A DNA stretch of 64,000 nucleotides from Nitrospinaceae bacterium (GCA_029261535.1 JAJDBF010000007.1:51571-115570), one strand, 5' to 3'. Shown: positions 10,300 through 19,196, counted from the stretch's first letter. The notes: generated by a model not told the origin, from the sequence alone. Numbers and translations: made by a program.

Positions 10300-10529
10300 C
10301 AAAATTCCTCCAAAACTATTAATCCTATCTCTCATTTAAACAGAAAATGGTCCAATCATAATAGCGCATATATGACATTAAGTTTGATGATTAGTGACCC
10401 TGATGTTTCGCGCATCCAGCATTGGGGTCTCCCTTCCTCTTGCAAGGCAGAGGAGCCTTCAAAACGATTGGGCGCAAGGGCGACTTTATTCGGGCATTAA
10501 TTTTCTAAATATACTTTCAAGATTTCTCT

Positions 10530-12734
10530 TTATTTTTCGGTCAATCTAATTGCCCCGTCCCAGTTGGAAGGTAGCGTTTCATTTTCCAGCCCACTGACTC
10601 TTTTTATCATTAACAACGCGGCTGGGTTTCCCGGTCTAAAAGAAAGTGCTTTTTCAAACGCAGTCCGAGCCTGAGAGAAATCCTTATTTAGATAGGCATC
10701 GTATCCACTTTGATACTCTGCAAAATAGGTAGCGTCACTTTGACTTATGGTTTCGTCGCTCTCCCTTACCACTTCAAACACGCGAACCGCTTCATCCTTG
10801 CCCTTGACCTTGATCAGGTCCAGTAGCCGGGTGTGAAACAATCCTGGCGTCAAATGATCCAGAGTGAACTGAGAAATCATGATGGCAGTACCATACAGCT
10901 TATTGGCCCCCTCCAGGCGAGATCCCAAGTTGACCGCATCGCCCATGACGGTATAGTCCATCACCTGGTCTGACCCCATATTACCGAGGACCATGGGACC
11001 CGTGTTGATTCCGATGCGGCAATGGATTTCTGGGAATCCCCGCTCAAGCCACTCTGGCCGCAATTCGCTTAAACGTTTTTGCATAGCCAGGGCAGAATTC
11101 ACGGCCCGGTCCGCGTGGTCCAATGAAGGAATGGGAGCCCCGAACTCGGCCATGATGGCATCACCTTCGTATTTGTCGATGATCCCGTTTTGGCTAAACA
11201 CTTCCTCGGTCATTTCGCTCAGGTACTCGTTGAGCAGTTGAACCAATTGTGTTGGAGATAACTTTTCTGACAAGTTGGTAAAATTGGTCATATCAGAAAA
11301 TAAAACGGTGAGCACCCTTTCCTCACCTCCCAGTTGCAAACGATCCGGTTGTGCCAAAAGTTCATTAACCACCGTCTCTGGAAGATACCGGGCAAAAGCT
11401 CCTCGGATAAAAGCCTGGTCACGGGTTGTCGCTACTTGAAGTCCGACCACCAGAGTAACTAAAACAATAGTCAGCCCAAGCATTAAGGAAAATACCGGCA
11501 CAAGGACCAGCTGATTCAATTCATACCATGTGAGGTATACCGTTCCAAGGTAGACTAGTACGCCCACCAAATAGAGAGGCCAACTGGCGCGAAACGCCGC
11601 GGCTATCCCCAACAATAAAGTCCCGGCTATTAAGGTGAAAGAGGATTCCGATAAAGTCCATTTTCTGAAAAATGTCTGGGTGAGAAAACCATTGAGCATC
11701 GCTGTGTGGATCGAAACAAGCGGTACATTGCCTTCCAACGGGGTCCGGCCAATGTCGGATATTCCCTGTGATATATCCGCGACGAAAACCAATCGCCCTT
11801 GAAAAAACTCAGCAAGGTTGCCTTGCAGAACAGGATTTTCAAACTTTTTGAGGAGGGTATGAACCGTCATCAGGTCAAAATCTTCCCTCCATGGTTTAAC
11901 AAATGGAATCGTGGTGCGGCCCTGCTTATCGATTGGAACCACTACATCCTTCTCAAGGAATGACCCTTTGACGGAGGGAATGGTCAACGCTGTGCCCCAT
12001 TCCACCTGCATCTGGTTCAACGGCACCCCCATGTAATCGAGAAACATGATAAGAGGTAGCGAGGGCACTACTCCGGAATCAACTTTGATCAGAAGTGGCA
12101 CGTGTCGGAAAATCCCATCCTCGTCACCCTCAACATTGATATGGCCCGTATGCCCACCTGTATTTGCGAAGGAGTCGGCCTGTAAAAGTGCCTTGTGTGC
12201 CGGGCGAGCAAGGCTCTTCCCGGTTTCCTTGACTTTAGCTTGAAGTGCCTGCCTTAGTTCTGCGTAGGCCGCACCTTCCCCCCAGTGAAACGCTGTTGAA
12301 TTCTGGTTTTGGTCAAAAGCTACCGGGAGATAGGCTTTAGAGAGGGATTTGATCGACCGGGCAAATACTTCATCGGCATCCTTATGGCTGGGATGGGAAA
12401 ATATGATGTCATAGGCCACCTGCTCAGGTTCCAGTTCCTCAAGGACCTGATTGACTCGCGCCAAATCTTGTCGGCGCAGAGTGCTGGACTCGAAATACTG
12501 ATAGGTTTCATCGGTGATGACAAGATACAAGGGCAGGTCAGAGGTGGGTGGCCCCTTTTCCGAATTAATCCACCGTTGGTAAAAATAATCTAACGTTGAA
12601 TGATCCCGTTGCGACCAATGACCGCCGAAACGCCAGAAAATAACGATAGCAAAGGTGGTCCCCACTACCAGAAAGCCGACAAGAGAAAGATGCTTCTTAT
12701 TTTTGAACATGAAACCGGTAATGTTTGCTAACAA
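10530..12734 (-). CDS. CHASE2-domain class III adenylate cyclase
   Basis: A 734-residue sensor cyclase. It has an N-terminal membrane helix (about 18-35), an extracytoplasmic CHASE2 sensor domain (about 45-345), three membrane helices (about 363-433) and a cytoplasmic class III cyclase domain (about 465-650). The two metal-binding aspartates are in FSDMTNFT (Asp481) and KYEGDAIM (Asp525), and the conserved DYTVMGDAVN segment follows. The C-terminus carries one TPR-like repeat. It probably makes cAMP in response to an unknown periplasmic signal. The start is TTG with AGGG upstream; an ATG at 12710 is the alternative. It overlaps the DUF4384 gene by 38 bp, so the two are surely co-transcribed. 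Confidence 0.88.
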   Translation of the reverse strand: MLANITGFMFKNKKHLSLVGFLVVGTTFAIVIFWRFGGHWSQRDHSTLDYFYQRWINSEKGPPTSDLPLYLVITDETYQYFESSTLRRQDLARVNQVLEELEPEQVAYDIIFSHPSHKDADEVFARSIKSLSKAYLPVAFDQNQNSTAFHWGEGAAYAELRQALQAKVKETGKSLARPAHKALLQADSFANTGGHTGHINVEGDEDGIFRHVPLLIKVDSGVVPSLPLIMFLDYMGVPLNQMQVEWGTALTIPSVKGSFLEKDVVVPIDKQGRTTIPFVKPWREDFDLMTVHTLLKKFENPVLQGNLAEFFQGRLVFVADISQGISDIGRTPLEGNVPLVSIHTAMLNGFLTQTFFRKWTLSESSFTLIAGTLLLGIAAAFRASWPLYLVGVLVYLGTVYLTWYELNQLVLVPVFSLMLGLTIVLVTLVVGLQVATTRDQAFIRGAFARYLPETVVNELLAQPDRLQLGGEERVLTVLFSDMTNFTNLSEKLSPTQLVQLLNEYLSEMTEEVFSQNGIIDKYEGDAIMAEFGAPIPSLDHADRAVNSALAMQKRLSELRPEWLERGFPEIHCRIGINTGPMVLGNMGSDQVMDYTVMGDAVNLGSRLEGANKLYGTAIMISQFTLDHLTPGLFHTRLLDLIKVKGKDEAVRVFEVVRESDETISQSDATYFAEYQSGYDAYLNKDFSQARTAFEKALSFRPGNPAALLMIKRVSGLENETLPSNWDGAIRLTEK

Positions 12735-13335
12735 TGGATTTCCCTGATGAAATCCTTATACTGCTGATGTCAAACTCGCTATCGGATTCCAAACCATGAC
12801 CCCTTACAGTGCCACCCGTACTGATATTTTTTTCCACCCGCTCTGACATGCCAAGGTTGTTCTTTGCACTCAGGCGATTCCTGAGTTCAAGCCACTCGGT
12901 CTGCGAGGTTTCCCCATTGTCAAATAGCTTGATAATATCTTCAATGGGGTCGGGCGAACATATCACCGTAAACATTTCATTCGGGTCCAGGCCGTCAGAT
13001 TGATAAAGTTCTTTGGTGGAAGGGAATACCTTGAGTGAATTACTAATGACCTTTTGATGGGCTTGATCGCGATTTATCAGTTGCGCTGTTTTGCTATTGG
13101 AATAAATAGCATAGACATGCGAATCCTGCTCCGGGACAACCAGAATACGAAGCTCATCTCCTGAGCGAATACGGTCTCGACTCTTTGCTTGACGAACGGC
13201 TCCTTGGGAAACAACCTCCATCCCGATTCTGGCAGAGATCAGATCACCCTGCCCTGCGGGGGCGTGAGTCGGAAAAGTCAGGCTAAAAAATATCACCAAC
13301 AAAAACAGGTTTTTCCTGAAAACAAGCATAGACAT
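12697..13335 (-). CDS. DUF4384-domain exported protein
   Basis: A 212-residue protein with a Sec signal peptide (about residues 1-28, ending THAPAG) and a DUF4384-like domain (about 55-130: IRSGDELRIL, then a strand-rich VYAIYSN segment and the ELYQSDGLDPNEMFTVICS end). DUF4384 is commonly found next to or fused with protein kinases, CHASE2 sensors and caspase-type peptidases, but its function is not known. The ATG has an excellent ribosome site (AGGAGAAAAA). It is the first gene of the cassette, and its 3' end overlaps the cyclase start by 38 bp. Confidence 0.7.
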   Translation of the reverse strand: MSMLVFRKNLFLLVIFFSLTFPTHAPAGQGDLISARIGMEVVSQGAVRQAKSRDRIRSGDELRILVVPEQDSHVYAIYSNSKTAQLINRDQAHQKVISNSLKVFPSTKELYQSDGLDPNEMFTVICSPDPIEDIIKLFDNGETSQTEWLELRNRLSAKNNLGMSERVEKNISTGGTVRGHGLESDSEFDISSIRISSGKSIVSKHYRFHVQK

Positions 13336-13400
13336 TTTTTCTCCTAAAAAAACCGTATTATTTTAGTTGCCTGAACCCATCCAATAAAACAGTCTTAGCT

Positions 13401-13420
13401 TCAACTAGTAAGTGCAACTT
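13401..13420 (+). mobile_element. Solo IS30-type left inverted repeat
   Basis: These 20 bases match the left end of the IS30-family element at 63871-63890 at 19 of 20 positions, in the same orientation. No transposase sequence follows before the TPR gene end at 13466, so only the end survives. It marks the right border of the caspase-cyclase cassette. Confidence 0.6.
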
Positions 13421-13465
13421 TGAATCTAAGTCGTTCTTCAAGACATGAAATTCCGAAAATTATTT

Positions 13466-14389
13466 TTAGCTTGACGGGGTTTGGGCGACGGCGCGGGTTT
13501 TGTCGAGTTCTTCGAGTTTCTTGCGTTCTTCTTCGGCGAGGTGTTCAAACATATCTTTTAGCATGCGGTGCACATAGGCGTTGTCCGGTTCGATGCCAAG
13601 GGCTTGCCAGTAGCGGTCGGCGGCTTGCCGGTGATAGGCAAGGCCTTTATACAAGTCGCCCAGTTTTATAAAAACTTCCACGCGGTCGGACTCAAGCACA
13701 GAGACCCGCTCCAGCATGTCAATCGCGGCAAGTGTGTTTTCCTGCCGGAGATAGTGGTCGGCCAGTAATTCAAGATAAGGCGATTGCTCATCGTCCAACT
13801 CCACTGCCTTGATGAGCGAATCCTCTGCCATATTGTGGCGTCCCAGTGTGATTTCCAACCGGCCTTTGCGGAAATGCGTTTCAGCATGTTCTGCGTCAAT
13901 TTCCAGCGCATCGTGATACGCCTGCATGGCTTCGGGGTGCTTGCCGGTTTCCTCAAGGTAATGACCGAGGACGCTGAGCGGATTGGGATCGTCCCGATTT
14001 TTTTCTGCGGCCTTGTGCAACTCGGTTAAAGCTTCTTCGGTTTTTCCCTGGGCGTACAAAATGGTGGCCAGGTTGATTCTGCTGTTGGTGTCTTCCTGTT
14101 CTTTCAGGACGAGGCGATAGTGTTCCGCCGCTTGCTGGTATTTTTCCTGATCCTGATAGGCAACGGCGAGGTTGTAGCGGGCAAAATGATTGGACGGGTC
14201 TTTCGACAAGGCGAGCTTGTAAAATCGAATCGCGTCGGCAACTTTGCCTTCATCGTAGGCTTCGACACCGCGGTTGAAGTTACTCTCGATCGGTGGCGGA
14301 ATGACAATACAGGCCGACGCTCCGAAAGCGAGCCAGGCGAGGGCAAGTGTCAGGCCTAATCCACGCTGAAAATTTGATCCCCGGTTCAT
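13466..14389 (-). CDS. TPR-repeat lipoprotein
   Basis: A 307-residue protein with a lipoprotein signal (LALAWLAFGASAC, lipidated Cys at about 27) followed by about six to seven tetratricopeptide repeats. Recognisable repeat units include AIRFYKLALSKDPSNHFARYN-type helices, AEHYRLVLKEQ, and ADRYWQALGIEPDNAYVH. TPR lipoproteins act as protein-interaction scaffolds in the envelope. It starts 1 bp from the mlaD stop codon and is the last gene of the mlaE-mlaF-mlaD operon, so a role in assembling or docking the lipid transport complex is a reasonable inference. Confidence 0.85.
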   Translation of the reverse strand: MNRGSNFQRGLGLTLALAWLAFGASACIVIPPPIESNFNRGVEAYDEGKVADAIRFYKLALSKDPSNHFARYNLAVAYQDQEKYQQAAEHYRLVLKEQEDTNSRINLATILYAQGKTEEALTELHKAAEKNRDDPNPLSVLGHYLEETGKHPEAMQAYHDALEIDAEHAETHFRKGRLEITLGRHNMAEDSLIKAVELDDEQSPYLELLADHYLRQENTLAAIDMLERVSVLESDRVEVFIKLGDLYKGLAYHRQAADRYWQALGIEPDNAYVHRMLKDMFEHLAEEERKKLEELDKTRAVAQTPSS

Positions 14390-14390
14390 T

Positions 14391-15512
14391 TTATTCCTCT
14401 ACCTTATCGAGCCGCTTCATTCGCATATTATCTTTTCGATGAGCCGCAGTTTTCTCAGGCGCGATGGGCGGCTCTTCGTCCGATTTTCTGACCAGTTTCC
14501 AGGGATTGCGTTTTAAATCATCGGTGAACCCTTTCAGATTTTCCGAGGATTTTTTGAGGTTTTTCAACATCTCCAGAAGATTGCGCCGGTTCTCCACCAG
14601 CATCTGGTTGCTCTGTTGCATGGTCTGATCAAAATTTAACGCGGCGGATCGAATGTTGGATGACAGTTCCGGCGATTCCGCTTCCAGCGTCCGGATAAGA
14701 TTGGTCAGGGCCGGGCGAGTGTCGGCCATGAACAGTTCAAGCTCTCGCGTGAGGTTATCGGTTTGGTCGATGATGCTCTCGACACTAGTTTGTTTTTTGT
14801 CGAGAATCCTGTTGGTCTTCTCCGTGATCTCTTTCGTATTTTTCAAGGTTGCCCGGAAATCACCCCCAGTTTGTTCCAGCGTCTCGGCCAGTTCCCCCGT
14901 GATGCGATCTACATTTTTGAATGCACTTTTAGTCGTCCCCCGGTTATCGGTGATGATCTGATCGGCATGACGGATGGAGATGCGCAGTTCATCCAGCGTT
15001 TTTCTGGAATCGACAATGAGATCTTCTGCCAGGTCAGTGAACCGCACCACCTGCGCCACCACCTCAGTGACCATGTCGCCCACTTCAGTGAACTCGAAAG
15101 ACGCAAGACCGACTAATGGTTCATTGGGGCCGAGAGGTTTGCCGGAACGGGTGCCGGGCCTAAGGTCGACATAAAATGCCCCCATGAGCCCTTCCGTTTT
15201 GATGCTGGCACGCGAATCATTTTTCACATGTATTTTAGGATCGATTTCAATCTCCACAGCAATGTGGTCCTTGTTCTGGTCGGATGACGGTTTGGACAAG
15301 CCGATGGAGCGCACGCGCCCAACATCAAGCCCCGCGTAGCGCACCGTAGCACCCACTTGAAGCCCGCTGGTGAAATCAAAAATGATGGTCAGGTCTTTCC
15401 TTTCCTCCATCATGTGTTTGACATCGCCCAGCATGAAAACAAAAATGCCCAAGGTGATTAATCCGAGTACGATAAAAAATCCAGCTTTAATTTCTTTCGA
15501 TTTATATTCCAT
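14391..15512 (-). CDS. mlaD: MCE-family lipid transport protein (MlaD-like)
   Basis: A 373-residue protein with one N-terminal membrane helix (about 12-30), an MCE domain (about 35-125, with VRYAGLDVGRVRSI and the EGLMGAFYVDL strand) and a long helical C-terminal region rich in Lys/Glu/Asn. MCE proteins form hexameric rings that carry phospholipids across the periplasm. The long helical tail makes it more like the Ttg2C/mycobacterial type than the short E. coli MlaD; it may form a tube reaching the outer membrane. It lies 5 bp after mlaF. Confidence 0.9.
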   Translation of the reverse strand: MEYKSKEIKAGFFIVLGLITLGIFVFMLGDVKHMMEERKDLTIIFDFTSGLQVGATVRYAGLDVGRVRSIGLSKPSSDQNKDHIAVEIEIDPKIHVKNDSRASIKTEGLMGAFYVDLRPGTRSGKPLGPNEPLVGLASFEFTEVGDMVTEVVAQVVRFTDLAEDLIVDSRKTLDELRISIRHADQIITDNRGTTKSAFKNVDRITGELAETLEQTGGDFRATLKNTKEITEKTNRILDKKQTSVESIIDQTDNLTRELELFMADTRPALTNLIRTLEAESPELSSNIRSAALNFDQTMQQSNQMLVENRRNLLEMLKNLKKSSENLKGFTDDLKRNPWKLVRKSDEEPPIAPEKTAAHRKDNMRMKRLDKVEE

Positions 15513-15517
15513 AGGGC

Positions 15518-16435
15518 TTATAGAAAATTCATTTGTTTAAGTTCTTCACCCAAATCCACCTGGGATTTGCTGAAGGGGATGGGTCCATCGGGACTCCCAT
15601 TGATAAACTGGATCACCCGTGGATCATCACTGGTTCTGATTTCTTCGGGTGATCCTTCGAACACAATTTTTCCTTTGAACAGCATGATTATTTTATCCGA
15701 AATGCGCATGGCAGAGGGCAATTCATGCGTCACCACCACAGCGGTGATGCCCATTTTCTTGGTCAAATCGACGATGAGCTTGTCGATGACTCCGATGGAA
15801 ATAGGGTCAAGCCCGGCAGACGGCTCATCGTAGAACACCATTTTTGGATCGAGAGCGATGGCCCGCGCCAGCGCGATGCGTTTGATCATGCCGCCAGAAA
15901 GCTGGGCGGGTTTGAGGTGTTCGCAACCGCGCAATCCCACCATCTCGAGCTTCAATTTCACCATGATCTTGATGGTCGTCTCGTTGAGGTCCGTGTGTTC
16001 CCTCAATGGCAATGCCACGTTTTCTTCCACCGACATGGATTGGAACAGGGCCCCACTCTGGAACATGAAACCAAATTTCTTGCGCACCGTGTCCATTTGC
16101 TTCTGGTTGAAGCCAGTGATGTCTTCCCCATCGACGAAAATTTTTCCCGAGTCTGGTTTGTAGGCACCGATCATGTGTTTCAGGACGGTGCTCTTGCCAC
16201 TGCCGGAGCCACCCATGATAGAGGTCACCTGGCCTTTTTCAAAAGTGGCATTGAATCCTTCGAGCACCATTATGCGCTGATCGCCTTCACCAAAGGCTTT
16301 GGAAACATCGCGCAACTCCATCATAATTTCCGGCTTTGGTTCAGGGGCATCCTTCGGAGCGGTTGCCGCAGTTTGCTTCGGCGATTCCTCCTCATCCGGA
16401 TTGAAATACATTAAGTTTTTATCGGCTTCGGTCAT
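15518..16435 (-). CDS. mlaF: Lipid-transport ABC ATPase (MlaF-like)
   Basis: A 305-residue ABC ATPase that powers the MCE lipid transporter. The Walker A motif GGSGSGKST starts at about residue 75, the signature is QLSGGMIKR with the family's Met-Ile, and Walker B is MVFYDEPSAGLDP. The first 36 residues are an extra acidic/Pro-rich extension not found in E. coli MlaF. It lies between mlaE (4 bp gap) and mlaD (5 bp gap). Confidence 0.93.
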   Translation of the reverse strand: MTEADKNLMYFNPDEEESPKQTAATAPKDAPEPKPEIMMELRDVSKAFGEGDQRIMVLEGFNATFEKGQVTSIMGGSGSGKSTVLKHMIGAYKPDSGKIFVDGEDITGFNQKQMDTVRKKFGFMFQSGALFQSMSVEENVALPLREHTDLNETTIKIMVKLKLEMVGLRGCEHLKPAQLSGGMIKRIALARAIALDPKMVFYDEPSAGLDPISIGVIDKLIVDLTKKMGITAVVVTHELPSAMRISDKIIMLFKGKIVFEGSPEEIRTSDDPRVIQFINGSPDGPIPFSKSQVDLGEELKQMNFL

Positions 16436-16439
16436 GTCG

Positions 16440-17258
16440 CTAGGTGATGAAGTAAAACAAAGTGGTGAATAATAAATCCGCGATGATGATGAGCACCATC
16501 GAAACGACTACTGCGGAACGGGTGTTCTGCCCGACTTTTTCCGCGCCGCCCTCGATGATGAACGCCATGTAACTGCCAACCATCACAATGATGAGGGCAA
16601 ACACTCCGCTTTTGATTAACCCGGTAACGACATCCATCAGCTTCACCGAGTCAATGGAGTTGTCAATGTAAGGTACAGGGTCGATGCCTAGCGTGGTGAC
16701 TCCAATTAAAAAACCGCCGAGCATGCCCATCATGTCGGCCATCACCGTGAGCACCGGCAACATGATCAATATCGCAATCAATCGTGGGGCGATGAGAAAC
16801 TTGACCGGGTTGAGTGCCATGGTTTCCAGCGCGAGAATTTCATCGGCAACTTTCATCGTTCCCATTTCCGCAGTGAAGGAGGCACCCACGCGACCAGCCA
16901 TGACAATGGCGGTCATTAGCGGACCGAGTTCCCTGGTCATGGCGACACCGACAAGAGCACCGGTAAAATTCAATGCGCCAAACCGGGCCAGTTGGTACGC
17001 CGTCTGGAACGCGAGAATGACACCAAGCAGAAACGCCACCAGGAACACGATGGTGGTGGATTTGATGCCGACCTCATCCATCTGGTACCAGATCGGCCCC
17101 CACTTGTTGGACTTGCCTCTCAATGGCTCGATGAAAGTGACGTACAACGCTTCCCGCGTCAGGTAATAGAGTCCGCTGACCTCGCGAAAAAAATCGAGAA
17201 AAAAATCACTGAGCTGAAAACTCTTCCGCCCAATAAAACCAAAAATATTGCGGACCAA
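16440..17258 (-). CDS. mlaE: Lipid-transport ABC permease (MlaE-like)
   Basis: A 272-residue MlaE/YrbE permease with an N-terminal amphipathic segment and five to six membrane helices. Conserved MlaE features are the ARFGALNFTG stretch, TRELGPLMTAIVMAGRVGA and EMGTMKVADEI. The only suitable start is TTG at 17258, with GAGGG six bases upstream; the nearby ATG and GTG codons are out of frame. It begins about 90 bp after the STAS gene, from which it is separated by a strong hairpin terminator. Confidence 0.93.
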   Translation of the reverse strand: MVRNIFGFIGRKSFQLSDFFLDFFREVSGLYYLTREALYVTFIEPLRGKSNKWGPIWYQMDEVGIKSTTIVFLVAFLLGVILAFQTAYQLARFGALNFTGALVGVAMTRELGPLMTAIVMAGRVGASFTAEMGTMKVADEILALETMALNPVKFLIAPRLIAILIMLPVLTVMADMMGMLGGFLIGVTTLGIDPVPYIDNSIDSVKLMDVVTGLIKSGVFALIIVMVGSYMAFIIEGGAEKVGQNTRSAVVVSMVLIIIADLLFTTLFYFIT

Positions 17259-17293
17259 GGGTCACCCTCGCTTGCATGTAATGGAAAAAAGAA

Positions 17294-17340
17294 GGACCAA
17301 CGACTGAACCTGTTATCGATCAGTTCAACCGTTGGTTCTA
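17294..17340 (-). terminator. Strong hairpin terminator between the STAS gene and mlaE
   Basis: On the minus strand, GAACCAACGGTTGAACTG pairs with CAGGTTCAGTCGTTGGTC around an 8-base loop, followed by CTTCTTTTTT. The plus strand also ends in a T-rich run, so the hairpin could act both ways. It would separate the anti-sigma pair from the mla operon or attenuate read-through into it. Confidence 0.75.
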
Positions 17341-17349
17341 CCTTTTTCT

Positions 17350-17697
17350 TTAGACCCCCTGGTTGGCCTCATCCAGGGTATTGAACACTTCAAACACTTG
17401 CAGTAATCGCGCGATTTCAAAAATATCCTTGACGGTTGGCGTGAGCCCGACCAGGCGAAATTTTTTCTCGCTGGAGTGGCTCCACTGCAAACCTTCTACC
17501 AGAGTGGCGATGCCGGAACTGTCGATATAAGGAACTTCGGAAAGGTCGACGATGATCGCCTTGGTGCTCCGATCAAAATGCTCGGTCAGCACATCGCGCA
17601 CATCAGGCGATGAATTCATGTCCATGTAACCCTTTAAGGAAAGGCAGATGATACCGTTGTTGTCTGCTTTCTGGATTTCTATGCCCTGACTGGCCAC
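17350..17697 (-). CDS. STAS-domain anti-sigma factor antagonist (RsbV/SpoIIAA-like)
   Basis: A 115-residue single STAS-domain protein. The phosphorylation loop VPYIDSSGIATL carries Ser60 and Ser61, the site phosphorylated by the partner kinase in the RsbV/SpoIIAA family. The GTG start at 17697 follows the stop of the upstream kinase gene by one base (TGATGTG), with GGAG 7 bases ahead. Together the two form a classic partner-switch pair. A STAS protein beside mlaE could instead be MlaB-like, but the phosphoacceptor serine and the kinase partner favour the antagonist role. Confidence 0.88.
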   Translation of the reverse strand: MASQGIEIQKADNNGIICLSLKGYMDMNSSPDVRDVLTEHFDRSTKAIIVDLSEVPYIDSSGIATLVEGLQWSHSSEKKFRLVGLTPTVKDIFEIARLLQVFEVFNTLDEANQGV

Positions 17698-17698
17698 A

Positions 17699-18142
17699 TC
17701 AACTCTCCTGCGGGGTAGCCTTCGACGCGGCGAAGTTCAGTTTTTTGGTCATGGTGAGAAGAGTGCCGCAATCGCGCTCCGTACAGTAGTGAACATTGTC
17801 CATGATGGAATTGATGAACAAGGTCCCGAGTCCACCGGGCCGGATTTTTTCAAGGTCGCGCGGCCGAAAGGATTTCGTGTCGCATTGCTTGCCGAAATCA
17901 CGCACCTCAACGGAAAACTCATCGTCCTCCAGACGAAAGGTGATCTCAATCGGGCAGTCATGCTTGCCCTCATAGCTATATTTGATGATATTGGAACAGG
18001 CTTCGTCCACACACAGGACCACTTTGTAAATCAGATCCGGCGGGACTTCCTTATAACTCAGGAAATGTTCGATTACTTTGCGAGCGAGACTCAAATACTT
18101 GGAGTCACTTGGGATGGTCAAAGTTACGGGTTTGGAGTCCAT
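17699..18142 (-). CDS. Anti-sigma regulatory serine kinase (RsbW-like HATPase)
   Basis: A 147-residue GHKL-type ATP-binding protein. The N box has DEACSNIIKYSY, where Glu and Asn are catalytic and Mg-binding. The G1 box VRDFGKQCD and the G2 loop RPGGLGTLFINSIMD follow. Such proteins phosphorylate a STAS antagonist and bind or release a sigma factor or other partner. Its target is the STAS protein encoded one base downstream. No sigma factor or PP2C phosphatase lies in the window, so the output is unknown. Confidence 0.88.
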   Translation of the reverse strand: MDSKPVTLTIPSDSKYLSLARKVIEHFLSYKEVPPDLIYKVVLCVDEACSNIIKYSYEGKHDCPIEITFRLEDDEFSVEVRDFGKQCDTKSFRPRDLEKIRPGGLGTLFINSIMDNVHYCTERDCGTLLTMTKKLNFAASKATPQES

Positions 18143-18484
18143 AGGCTAACTTATTGGATTTTAAATTGTTAAAGGAAACCTAAGCCAGGCGGCCAAGCAC
18201 TCCCCCCTTCCACCTGTCTTTTGATATTAATACTATAACATATTCTTTTTTAAGGGCAAACACTGAAAATTTCCGACTTTAGGCGGCAAAAAATGCTACC
18301 ACAGGCAGGAATATTCTCAATACTTGGCCTGTTCTCATTCAATTTCGGATGGTAATTGGAGGGAATTCGGATCTATTCGGACCCATCCTTAAAAAAGGCG
18401 AGAAGCCCCGGATTGCTTTGAAGATGTTGTGCGGATCGACTACCCTTATTATGGAATAGACATTTTTTACGGGAGAATACGAAA
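18143..18484. other. Gene-free interval
   Basis: This 342 bp stretch between the divergent RsbW-like and lipoprotein genes contains no credible gene, and I see no clear promoter hexamers. It is locally A/T-rich near 18225-18260. Confidence 0.5.
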
Positions 18485-18685
18485 ATGAGATCACCGTTCA
18501 TGCTGATGATGGGGCTTTTGGCCTTCGCCCTCTTTGCAAGTGGTTGCGAGGAGCAGAAAAAAGAAGCCGAAGAGCGCGGCAAAAAACCGAGAGAGACTGT
18601 TGAAAGAGCTCAGAAGACCGTGGACAATGCTGTCAAAAACCTGGAGGAAAGTCTGAAAAAAACCGGGGAAGCATTGGATGAGTAA
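18485..18685 (+). CDS. Small helical lipoprotein
   Basis: A 66-residue protein with a lipoprotein signal peptide (LLAFALFASGC, lipidated Cys at about 21). A charged region rich in Lys and Glu follows and is predicted to be one long amphipathic helix (ETVERAQKTVDNAVKNLEES). The heptad-like spacing suggests a coiled coil like that of Lpp-type spacer lipoproteins, but no C-terminal Lys/Arg for peptidoglycan attachment is present. The ATG is preceded by GGGAGAA. No function can be assigned. Confidence 0.65.
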   Translation: MRSPFMLMMGLLAFALFASGCEEQKKEAEERGKKPRETVERAQKTVDNAVKNLEESLKKTGEALDE

Positions 18686-18800
18686 TAAAAAGCCCTCTTC
18701 CCCGTTGATCGAAAATAATCCCGCCTGTCTGTAAGTTAATTCCTGCCGGCCCGACTTAAAATAAAATGGTGTGATATTAAATCATCAGGGGAGGAGTGCG

Positions 18801-19196
18801 ATGGTACAGGCGTTCAAGGATTTTATGAAAGGAATCATGAGCCTGTCTTTAGGATGGCAGGTTTGGCTGGGCCTTATGATGGTTCTCAACATGATGATCC
18901 CGCTGTTGTTCCTTTCCCACTTGGAGGCACAGGTCACGCTGGTTGCCATGATGGCTGGCGGGATGACGGGAATCGTGCTGGTAAAAATTCAGGGGTTCAC
19001 CAAGCTCCTCGGTCTGATGCACATCTATTGGCTACCGCTCGTATTTTTTCTTGTTCAACGTGCCGAAACTGTTTCCACCTCGGAGTTGTTCGGTATGTGG
19101 TTGTGGTCCGTGATTGTAGTGAACAGTATTTCGCTCATCATCGACACGGTGGATGTGATCACCTATTTCAAACACAAGCAGAACCCCGCCCACTAG
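18801..19196 (+). CDS. Hypothetical four-helix membrane protein
   Basis: The ATG at 18801 is chosen over GTG 18771 because GGGGAGG lies six bases upstream. The 131-residue product has about four membrane helices (roughly 17-35, 43-65, 70-88 and 98-118) and a short basic C-terminus. The sequence is Met-rich within the helices. I do not recognise the family. It stands alone, downstream of the small lipoprotein. Confidence 0.65.
   Translation: MVQAFKDFMKGIMSLSLGWQVWLGLMMVLNMMIPLLFLSHLEAQVTLVAMMAGGMTGIVLVKIQGFTKLLGLMHIYWLPLVFFLVQRAETVSTSELFGMWLWSVIVVNSISLIIDTVDVITYFKHKQNPAH

Noticed and set aside
15725..16414. 229-codon open frame antisense to mlaF
   Set aside because: The opposite strand encodes a complete ABC ATPase; the antisense product is His-rich with no recognisable motif.
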